From Pyronema omphalodes (taxonomy: Eukaryota > Ascomycota > Pezizomycetes > Pezizales > Pyronemataceae), in the NCBI GenBank assembly GCA_024516155.1, contig JAJJXM010000001.1, forward strand, positions 1,488,001-1,552,000: a stretch of 64,000 nt of DNA. Reading direction: 5' to 3'. Below the pieces are notes generated by a model that was given only the letters and a program-made list of their open reading frames with translations, did no database searches and was not told the origin of the DNA. The position numbers and the translations under genes are program-made. Below, piece by piece: positions 52,730 to 64,000 of the stretch. Numbering within the stretch: position 1 is the stretch's first letter; each line of letters begins with the position of its first letter.

Positions 52730-53821
52730 TCATTTGAAACCACTGCGGACAGGTTCCACATTTTCCTACAGTTCCTAGTGTATGGCGGGCAGGAGATCCC
52801 ATGTATGACCGCTTTCGATGAGGATGCGTGGTTTGAACGCCGGTTAACGTGTAGTTTGCATCGATCCGACTCAGCCTTAGGATAAGACGACCTTGCTGGC
52901 CTGCGCCGTTTTAAGTCTTTACCATTTTGTGGATGAAGACCGGCCACGAGTCGCTTCGTACCTAAAAAAATGTCAAACCTGGGATCAAACTGATTGGAAG
53001 GTGAAGAATAAAACCTTATTTCTTATGCACTCACAGTAAAATGGCAAGTTGGCCGTTGCTAGATGACAAAATATGCGACTTATGATCAGGGTACACATGT
53101 TCGTTCGTTCATGCCCTCACAGTACTGCTTCAAACACCTGTCGTGATCCACGCCGAAAATGCACCAGAAAGGTAGCGTGTATGCGGTTCAAATCGACATT
53201 AGGCTTGGTGGTGAGCTACGGCCTTCTGGGTTGGTGGGCGTGGTTAACTTGTTTGTAGGGTAGTGATGTGATAGTGATGCAAGTGGAAGCGACGGACGTT
53301 GCGACGGCAGACGTCGGCAAGTAGGGCGGATATGGCGTTTGAGCACGTTAAAATCACTCGGGAACCATGGACGCTGGGCGGATAACGACGCGCTTAGATT
53401 CGTTAGGAGAGCTGCCTTAAGGGCAATAACAAATTGCACAGTACTTTGCAACTTGTACATTGTGATATACGCTCATCAGAATACAGTCTGTACAACTAAT
53501 AAACTTTTTGTCAGCGAACGATTTCGTAGGGTGTTTCGGGCAGGTGCTGCTGCGGTGGAGACACAACCTAGTTCCGACTACGACTTCACTACATCGTTAC
53601 TTAGCCCACCGAGCCAAAGACCTTGGAGACGCCCGGCGCCGTGTTTCCGGCCCCCGAGGCTAAGCATGCGAGATACCGCACGGATACGATTACAGCGCGA
53701 GGAGGAATATGATCCAAGATTAGGCTGCGAGTGAGTGGGATGAAGGATATTTCAGAGTGGGGATGGAATGTAACAAGAGTCAGGGTGGAGGCCAGCTGAG
53801 TGGGATGATCGAGGTACAGGG

Positions 53822-53925
53822 CGATGGAAAACTAACGACCCAGAGTGGGATGAAAACTAACAAGAACTGATGAAAACTAACAAGAATTGATGAAAACTAA
53901 CAGGAAGGACGAAAACTAACGAGCG
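53822..53925. repeat. about 20-bp tandem repeat, five degenerate copies
   Basis: The unit GATGAAAACTAACAAGAATT recurs at about 53849, 53869 and 53889, with diverged copies at 53822 and 53908. Each unit contains an ACTAAC word identical to a fungal branch point, but no coding context is present. Confidence 0.88.
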
Positions 53926-56050
53926 GCAACCCCCGCGGCCGCGGACTACATAGCTACATCTTTGCAAGCGTAAGGACAAAAATATGTACGTGATGTCTGA
54001 TTTACAGCTACATACTAAATAAGGGTATTTGTGGGTACTTGACATCGCCGTCTTGAGAATGGCTTCTAAACTCATACAATCAGCATCTAAGGTGGGTCAA
54101 AGAAGAGGTAAAGTGGGTAACCAGTAGTCAGTGGATCACGGCCAAACCATCGTCCCCCACTGTAACTGTATGTACCTGTCGGTCCTACCGCGGGCTGATC
54201 ACCCTAAATACCGCGGCCGCACATATGCACAACACCTATCATCCGCCGGATATGCACAATACCCTTGCTCATATGCCCCGTTCTAGCGTTTCGGTTGACC
54301 GGTGTACATCGCTTATCACTCGATTTGCGAATATCCATCTGAGATGGAATGTAATTAACCCTTGTGTCTTCTTCCCCTGTTGCGGCAATGGGGTGTAACG
54401 GCTAGCAAGATATCATAAAATATCTTCAAAAACAAAGTTTGCTTTGTACTATTAATAAAGTTTATTTTATTTTATTTTACTTCAATTTACCCGCAGGGCA
54501 TGTACTCCATGTCACGGTGCCATCGTTTAGAACAGTCACTTAAGGCTGCACTGCAGCTCCAAACATTCGCGTATGGTAGTTAGACAGATATCCGCGGACC
54601 GTCTCCCCCACCACGCTACATACATACCAAACGTACCGCCGTACCTACGCATGACCTGACCCCGCTCTCTGTACAAACGAATGCCTACCCTGTTCACCAA
54701 CCCTGTCGCCGACCGCGAGTATGCATACAGATTCGTGAATCTACCAACTGACGGACGACTTGCTATTTTCATTATTTTGAACGGTGGGGTAGCTTGTACC
54801 ATATTCATGGGATATGTTACAATCTTCCTACTACAGAAATTTACGAACTATCTGTTTTACGAGAAGGCGGGGCGGGGAGAGAACAAGATTGTAGAGAACA
54901 ACACCGGGGTATGTAGTAATCATAAAAGATACCTGATTTAATGTTGCTAGATTCAGCGATCTGATCTTATGCAACTCTAACCGAGTACTTAGTTATGATA
55001 TTCCACCCCCGACTTGCAGTTTACAAGGCAACGGTCTAGTCAAGGGACGTCGAACTTCGTACTGGATCTATATAAACCCACCAACGACGTCTCCAGCTAG
55101 CTAGCCAAATTGATCGTCACGAAAACGCACCGGGTGAATCCAGCGGCACGGTAAAAAACGGTCGACGTCGATGGCATGTTTTAGAAGATCTTCCTTTGTT
55201 CATTAATAATACACCTTGTAATATTTCTTTTCAAATTTTACATTGTATCTATTTGTAAATCCTCCTCACCGAATACGTACACCGGGCATCTATATCCATC
55301 CTTCATACTTCCAGGGCCTTGATATATGTACTTAACCGTTTCCTTCCCTTTTTCTTGACGAATCAACGGAGAGTACCGGGAACCAACCCATCTGTGAATC
55401 ATACGTATCATGAGTGCCTGCTTATACACAGACACGAACTGTAGCAGTGGCAGTGTATATCAGTCCTAAACACTGAACCATCCCCACGCCCATTACGACA
55501 GCCTCGTAGCACCATACCTAAACGCATGCCACAATCCTATATCTTTCTTTCTTTCTTTAGAGCTCCATACCGAGACCATAAGCGAATTTCTGGAAGTACC
55601 GAATCCCTACAAGCCTGAAGGCACTTGGCAAAAAAAAAATATATCCGACAATCCCATCATCAACCTCAGCCTCTATGCCATACCCAGAAACACCCAAGAA
55701 TGCATAAGATCGCACCAGCCTAATCATCTAGCTGGACGCTGTAAGCTTAAACTAATCAATAGATTACATATACATACACACCTGGCTACTCAGGTCCCTA
55801 GGTCCCATACACTACACTACTGTAATCAATCTATGGGTGCGGATATCCCAAGGTTTGATACATCATACATACCCCTACGGCAATCTATGCGGTTTTTGAT
55901 GATACTTATTGGATCTTGTTGAAGAAAAAGAAAAAATAAAGCATACCCGGGCTGTAGATGTTTAGATTCTGAGCTAACGAGGATGCAGGGTGTGGAGAAA
56001 AGAGATAGGTGGGAGGGGGGGGGGGGATTTAGCGGCGGGAGAAAAAAATA

Positions 56051-56124
56051 TGATTTCACCCAGGCTCGATCTGGGGACCTTCAGTGTGTTAGACTGATGT
56101 GATAACCAACTACACCATGAAACC
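56051..56124 (-). tRNA. tRNA-Val (anticodon AAC)
   Basis: This is a 74-nt cloverleaf on the minus strand. The acceptor stem GGTTTCA pairs with TGAAATC, leaving discriminator A. The D arm reads GTAGTTGGTTATC. The anticodon stem TCAGT/ACTGA encloses loop CTAACAC with anticodon AAC. The variable loop contains AAGGTC, and the T stem CCCAG/CTGGG encloses ATCGAGC. There is no intron. A run of seven T follows the 3' end (56048-56042), a good Pol III terminator. The T loop has A where T54 is normal, the only notable deviation. Confidence 0.93.
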
Positions 56125-56375
56125 ATGTGTTACGCTTATTGAAAATAAGAAAATTATATACTGTAATAAAGTTTGTGACAGTCATCGTGAGTTAATCTGG
56201 TTAATTTGTTTGACGGGTACATCGTATATACTGGGCTCATCATTAGCCCTCGTACCCTATAATTCATCTACCGGCATCCCTAAAATGGAAATATCGACAC
56301 CAATGATCATCACCGTCATCACAACCTTTATCAGACCCGCTATCTCATCCCACGAAGCCGCACCAGTGACAGTAT

Positions 56376-56425
56376 AGCATAGCATAGCATAGCATAGCAT
56401 AGCATAGCATAGCATAGCATAGCAT
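56376..56425. repeat. pentanucleotide microsatellite (AGCAT)10
   Basis: Ten perfect consecutive copies of AGCAT. Confidence 0.97.
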
Positions 56426-56664
56426 TCCCCAACAATTCCCCTCCAAGCCAATTGCTTCTCATGATATTCCAGATTCTCATACTTCCGCCATAAAATTCCC
56501 AGGTAATCTATCCCCAATCAAAACCGAGTTATAGTCCCCCCATCGTAAAATCCTACACCTCCTACGTCATCCCACACCCATTACCATTCCGCTCCATTCC
56601 GTCCTATTTAGAACCGGCCATAAACCCCGAGTAACAAACGGTGCGTGACTGTGACCCGATATTA

Positions 56665-56745
56665 GATCCTACGTTTCCTACGCCTCCTACGCTTCCTACG
56701 CATCCTACTTCCTACACTTCCTACGCCTCCTACGCTTCCTACACC
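56665..56745. repeat. degenerate 9-bp tandem repeat
   Basis: Units CCTACGTTT, CCTACGCCT, CCTACGCTT, CCTACGCAT and relatives follow one another, with one shortened unit in the middle. On the plus strand the repeat yields a Thr/Tyr/Ala-rich open frame that I do not consider a gene. Confidence 0.8.
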
Positions 56746-57686
56746 TATAGTACCCTATGTTATCTCTATGTATCTCGCACGGTGCTCCTAGATATGTACA
56801 TCCCGCCATTCCGTTGTATTTGGAACTGCTCCAGAACCGTCTATGGAGCTATGAGGACATACCAATACATACTGAGTATGACTACGGCGGAACTCTAATA
56901 AAGGATTTAGGCTTGGTATCGCTTGAAATGCCATTCCGAGATATTTTAGAACCCTCCCATCCATTCCATCACCCCGGGATTTTTTTGAACTAGGGTGCGG
57001 GGGTTTTGAAGGTTCTGAATTTTGATAGGTTTCTTGGAGGATGTGAAGTTTTTAAGGTTCATAAAATTCCTGTGTTTACCTTCGAAGCTACATATGAGAG
57101 CTACATATGTACCATACAGACATCATCCTATCTCGGTCCATACCATCCAATCTTCACAGCTAACAACCACCAGCTTCATATTCCATTCAACTCCATCCCA
57201 AAAGTCACATCATAATAACAATACCTTAAACCCTCTATAAATAACTTATCCAATCCTCTATCCAGCCTCTCTACCAAATCCTCTAAATCCTCTCATTATA
57301 AAAACCTCCATGCCACCATACAACCCACAGACATAACAAAGCAGCGGTATCCTACATCCCATCCATACTATCCATACTATCCATACCATCCATATTCCCC
57401 CCCTACCACCACGCCCAAAAAACTTCAACCCATTATTCTCCAGACATCATTAATTCCCGAATAACACCAAAGTACAATCCCCATCCTCACATCTTCCGAT
57501 GACATGGCATAGCACGGTGTATCCCAAGCATCACCAGCAGCACCAGCATCCCAAACTCAAGCCTCGGGCATATCTCCGTTCCTCCATCAGCCAAGCTATT
57601 CCAACGCCGCGATGACCAAAGCCGCGACGGATAATATCACGAAATTAGCTTCATCGAAGCAGGTCAGGGTCTTGAAAATTCGATGA

Positions 57687-57703
57687 CGGCGGGGACCCCG
57701 CCG
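57687..57703. repeat. GC-rich perfect inverted repeat
   Basis: CGGCGGGG, a single A, then CCCCGCCG: an 8-bp perfect stem around one base, in a locally AT-rich gene-free area and followed by another GC-rich stretch ending GCCGTC. Confidence 0.8.
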
Positions 57704-58309
57704 CCTCGGAAGCGGAGCCGTCTAAACGAGTGATACAGTATACTTCGGGAGACGTGTCATCCGGGATGGGATGAGCTGAGCTGAGTTTTTACTAGTCTTT
57801 TTAGCAGATGACTCACGTCCAACGACTTCGCAGTCTACTGTAGTCTGTAGTTCGTTCTTTCAATCACCATTTCTCGTTCGAATCCTACACCATTTCGTGC
57901 CATGTCATTAGATATTCAATTGCAACAACCCATAGCCAGATAATAAAATACAAATCCTCTGTAACCAACCAACGTCCTTGAAGAAATCATCAAGCAAATT
58001 TTATCACAAATTGCCAATGACAAAGAAAAAAAAAACAGGCGCATCAGTTTAAACTCTTTTTTTCTGCATACCATTTCCCATTTTCACATCGCCACTCATA
58101 ACGTCGACGAAGCAAACTTTTTGACACAAAAAAAAGTAAAAAAACCGAACGGAAAAACCCTTCCCGTAACATGCCTAACTAAACCCCATTTTCCCCGTAC
58201 AAAGACACACGAGACAAGAAAGAAAAAACCCCACCAGACCCTAAGTAAAAAACAGATAAAACGCCAACGGACGCCACACATTCATAGCAAAGATCAATTT
58301 TGTGACCAT

Positions 58310-60592
<2,283 letters not shown>

Positions 60593-62243
60593 CTTGACTG
60601 AAGGTGGAATGTCAGATAAAATTTCGGTGGTGATGGTTGTTGAGTATAGCCAGAAGTGACTAAGATCAACGTTGCTTAGGGACGTACCTTAGAGTTTATG
60701 GGAAAAGCTTTTTTTCCTACACCAGTCAGCCGTTAGCCTCACGAATCTTTTGTCCAACGAAAGTAGCCAACAAGCGTGCACAACTCTGAAACACTGAAAT
60801 CGGACAGAAAACGGTCGCCGATAGCGAGGCACAGTTATTCAACTGTCGTCTTCTTATATCGATGCAGCTCCCGTGAATTGGCAAAACTTGGCTCAAACTG
60901 TGCAGACGTCGACCGAAAGAGAGCAAGCCACTTCAGCAACCAGCAGTGCAGGAGCAAAGAAGTTGAGAGCGATGGAACAAGCTAATCTCACAGAAAACCG
61001 TAGGAGAAGGGAGGTGAAGTACCGTTGGTGGGGTTGAGTCTGTTGAGGGGAAACGGAGACAGAAGGTGTTAGACAGGGTTTTCGCGGTTTTAATATTTTT
61101 TTTTGCTTTTCGACGTTATGTAGAATCGGTGGCGTGAAACCAGGGAGCCAGGTTGTCTGAAGGTCTCTTAACAACGGGGAAACGAAGTGAAGGGACGGTG
61201 GAAGCAGATATCGGTGTGGTGGCAGAGGGACGGTTATAAGAGTGAGTGGGCGGGTAGTGGACCACCTAGCGTAGGGTAGTCTCAGGCTGGGCTTTCAAGG
61301 CAGGCAGGCAAAAGGCAGAGGTTGCGGTAGCGATTAGATGGGGACAGAAAGTCTGATCAGATGGGGTGACCCGTGAAAGTACGGCAAGAAAGGCAAGACA
61401 CGACAAGAAGACAGACAGTGGAACTGGGATAAGCCCGTTGTTGAGCGAGGCGTTCAAAAAGAACGGTTTTTTTTTTTTTTTTTTTATGGCATTCTATACA
61501 GCAGGGCGCGGTAGCAAAGAAGAGAGCATCAGCCTTGACGGGCTGGGGCTGGTTATGTAGCCACGAGATGCTCAAGACAGCCTCAGCCTCGTGGGGAATT
61601 TTTATGAGCAAAGTACTTCCGGGTAACGAATTTTCAGTCTAATTTCGGTACATTGGCCACAACCCGGCACCAGCTCGCAAGCAGTCCGTCATCGTCATCG
61701 CACAAACGCACAACGCTCAGTCATCCAGGTTGTCAAATCACATGATAGGGCTAGAGGCGAAAGTGAAACAGCGACGGGTGGGGCATCGAAGCGAGCGAAA
61801 CTGACGCCATTGATCTCAAGGGGTTTCATGCTTCGCGATGTCGTGCGTATGCCGCAACGTGTTGTACCTGACCTCAACATTGCTAGCGGATGTCATCGAT
61901 TCAATGAATGCACTTTAATTTTCAACATGAAATAAACGTATAAAATAGAATGAGAAAATCGTTCTAGTAAACGGCGCGGACCCAATTCAACAACAAAGCT
62001 AAACCAAATGAACAAAGCCACGGAAACATGCACAAAACAAATAGAATAACAAAGGGACAAACTCCTGCCACTCATGCAAACAAACAAGTAAGTAAATGCC
62101 CGACCCGACTATATGTCAACACCAAGAGGCCAAAACAACCCACACAGTGTGACTCGTGTTTCGGAACCTCCACCGGCTTCTTCCACCACAATCGCCGCCT
62201 TTCTTCTTTTCTACCATCTGTCTCCACCTCCATCTTAGCCCGA
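60593..62243. other. PAB1 promoter and 5'-leader region
   Basis: No gene was found. On the PAB1 sense (minus) strand there are A-rich tracts: A19 at 61485-61467, another near 61103-61096, and A7 near 60717-60711. A long leader, possibly with an intron, is likely but its boundaries cannot be fixed. The region next to 62243 is the 3' flank of HUL5. Confidence 0.5.
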
Positions 62244-64000
62244 TCAACTCAAGTCAAACCCAGCCTTCGAGTTGATCGAATACAATAGTTTCTCTTTCAG
62301 CACTTTCTTCGTAGCATATCTTGGTAGTTTCAGAAGGTTGACACAAGTACCTATCTTGATTAGCTTTGTCTCTATGCAGAACGAGCAGAACTACTTACTA
62401 GCCGAGCATAGTCTGGTCTGATCATCCCCAGCGTCACGTATACAAAACTTCGGCCTAAGTACCCTAAAGCCCAGTAATGGAGCTCTACTGACACTCGTTA
62501 CAAACCTGAGTACATTACCCCTTTGTTCATCGTCCAATTCCCTCATGACCTCCCAGAACAACTTGATTGTGGGATGTTCCTCTCTGTCGGTGCCAATTTC
62601 GTAAAGTCCTCCATAAATAGTATACCTTCGGAGATCCTCTACATCAACCGGATTAACTGTATCACCTCCCACCAATGTTTGAAGCTCGGACTGATTAAAC
62701 ATCTTTAACCAAGCGGGGTTGATGATAGTCGTCAAACCCTGCAGGAAAGCTCTGGTCTGTAGTGCAGGTTCTTGAACCAGCCGGTATTTGGAGAAGAGGT
62801 GCACATATTCCAATCGGTTATTGTTGGTGACGGGAATTTTACTTCCACCTGGCTTTAGCTCTCGTGTTTCGACCTTATTAGGAGCTACCTTAGTGGTAAT
62901 TGTAAAGTCTAGGTTGAAAGTGCTCTCAACATCCCCATCAAAATCCATCAGCGCCATGAGATGACGGTACGTTTCTGCATCGAGGTCTCTGAGGTCATTC
63001 ACTCCGACAGCAGATGTCGAATTAGGCTGCGACCATTTGAGGAGGAAGAAAGGGGCGAATAGAAGCTCCACTAGGATTCCTTCGTAGAGACACTTTCCAA
63101 GAATACGACCGGCGAATTCATAGCGACTTAGGATACTGGATAGCTCTGTTCGTACATCGATTTTCCATGAGCGGGCGCGGTATTTAATTTCCTCCAAGAT
63201 AGTAGGGTTGGGGTAAAGAAGGCGTTCCGCGTTCTCATGGAACATATCCCTTGCACTGTAGCCACTCGGTCCAGCAGCAACGGCCTCGACATCGTTGTCA
63301 TCGGAATAATCGGCACTTGGAGAGAACGCTTTACCGCAAACGCCAGTCAAGAATTCCTTGGTGACTCCACCTCCATCAATTCCTGCTTCCTCTGCACCAA
63401 ACTTGTCGACAAACGTAATCTGGATGGGCTCTTTCAGCTTATCCCCTAGACTATAGTAGGCTTCAAAGGCGTCTTCAAACATATTATCTCTTCTGACCAC
63501 AGCATGCTGTCTTCTGAGTCGTTCCCTAGACTCCGGAGGTCCAGCTGAAGCCACAGCAAATCGCCACTGATCGGGATCAGCATATCCGTTTCTTCGTTTA
63601 GTCTGGTCTTTCTGTACAAACTCCCTAAAAATCTCAACTCGCTTGTCGAATGGGATCATGAATGGAAGGTTCTGGAGGATCTCCAAGCGGGGTGTGATGA
63701 GATAGGCTAGACCAGGTTCGGTACGCTTCTTGAGACGCTTAGCCGCGTTTAAGGCACGCCGATCTCGGGAATCATGGAGAAGTAAGGCAATTCGCTCGAA
63801 TTCCGGGTCTTCTTCCGGCTCTGGATCCGAATCTTCACCGTTGGCAGCTTGGTTTTGGCGTTTCTCTTCCTCCTCTACGACTGCAGAGATGAATCCGTCC
63901 AAGCTAAGGTACTTCTCCATCAACCAGTGGTCTTTTGGTAGGAAATGCCGGCGGGAGCTGGGTCCTGTTAGTACAGTATTGGGTAATATAGGTATAGTGG
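62244..64000 (-). CDS. HUL5: HECT-type E3/E4 ubiquitin ligase Hul5, C-terminal part (5' end outside window)
   Basis: The frame is open from the right edge to 62399, then an intron (62398-62351, GTAAGT..GATAG) and a terminal exon 62350-62244. The HECT domain begins around [19 protein letters not shown], followed by [19 protein letters not shown], the N-lobe ([13 protein letters not shown]), [10 protein letters not shown], then IYGG and [13 protein letters not shown] in the C-lobe. The catalytic Cys lies in the last exon, in [10 protein letters not shown], and the protein ends AGFDLS, the Hul5/UBE3C signature. Hul5 extends ubiquitin chains on proteasome substrates and misfolded proteins. The family's RLPSAST is RLCSAST here, with an extra Cys next to the catalytic site. 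The coding part left of the edge looks intact; upstream exons are missing, so the true start is not in the window. An acceptor-like ACCCAG near 63962 may mark an exon start. Confidence 0.93.

Larger units (their letters stand above)
49108..56050. other. 6.9-kb gene-poor interval
   Basis: No intact gene was found. The first few hundred bases are T-rich 3' flank of the zinc-finger gene. Other contents: a CTG run near 49978-49991, a T run near 51566-51580, a possible P450 remnant at 52391-52729, a 20-bp tandem repeat at 53822-53925, TTTCT units near 55546, and a G12 run at 56015-56026 next to the tRNA gene. Confidence 0.5.
56125..58309. other. gene-free interval
   Basis: It contains the (AGCAT)10 microsatellite, a degenerate 9-bp CCTACGCTT-type repeat at about 56665-56745, a CCATACTAT-type repeat near 57360-57392, and a GC-rich perfect inverted repeat at 57687-57703. 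The last few hundred bases are the 3' flank of PAB1. No coding frame could be supported. Confidence 0.55.

Overview
The window looks like nuclear DNA of a filamentous ascomycete (Pezizomycotina). A leotiomycete-like plant-associated or saprotrophic fungus is plausible, but that placement is inference. Reasons: short introns (about 48-115 nt) with GT...CTAAC...AG signals, a polyadenylate-binding protein with the acidic RRM4 insert I associate with filamentous fungi, a fungal eukaryotic TPP riboswitch in front of the thiamine pyrimidine gene, and NLP, CBM1-GH10 and P450 genes. Genes are sparse: ten protein genes (two cut by the window edges), one tRNA and one clear pseudogene, separated by gene-free tracts of up to about 10 kb.

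Layout. 1-1258 (-): 5' part of a gene with a Pro/Tyr-rich N-terminus and a double-stranded-RNA-binding-like domain, running off the left edge. 5818-7060 (-): MDR-type oxidoreductase, four exons. 7.1-17.8 kb: gene-free, with two degenerate tandem repeats. 17816-19410 (+): Myb/SANT protein, four exons. 19.4-25.5 kb: gene-free, partly AT-rich. 25519-26754 (-): THI5-type HMP-P synthase, preceded at 26834-26945 by a textbook TPP aptamer inside a candidate leader intron and overlapped by a uORF. 29280-32175 (+): secreted GPI-phospholipase-D-like protein with an apparent GC-AG intron. 33248-34674 (-): membrane-anchored alpha/beta hydrolase, convergent with it; both genes carry G-rich sense-strand tracts downstream of their stops. 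36498-37416 (+): NLP (NPP1) gene. 38221-39642 (+): intronless cytochrome P450. 40067-42163 (-): decayed CBM1-GH10 xylanase. 42.2-48.3 kb: gene-free with an 18-bp minisatellite. 48350-49107 (+): small CCHC/BED-like zinc-finger protein. 49.1-58.3 kb: gene-poor, with a possible P450 remnant, tandem repeats and a tRNA-Val(AAC) at 56051-56124 (-). 58310-60592 (-): PAB1. 62244-64000 (-): C-terminal half of the HUL5 HECT ubiquitin ligase, open at the right edge.

The genes do not form an operon or an obvious biosynthetic cluster. The best-supported regulatory unit is the riboswitch, leader intron and uORF in front of THI5, which by analogy with Neurospora NMT1 should shut off the iron- and PLP-dependent, suicidal thiamine-pyrimidine enzyme when TPP is plentiful. 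The 36-42 kb stretch (NLP, P450, dead xylanase) looks like an accessory segment for plant interaction. I found no intact transposon and no CRISPR array. Exon boundaries were read by eye from splice consensus and frame, not from transcripts.
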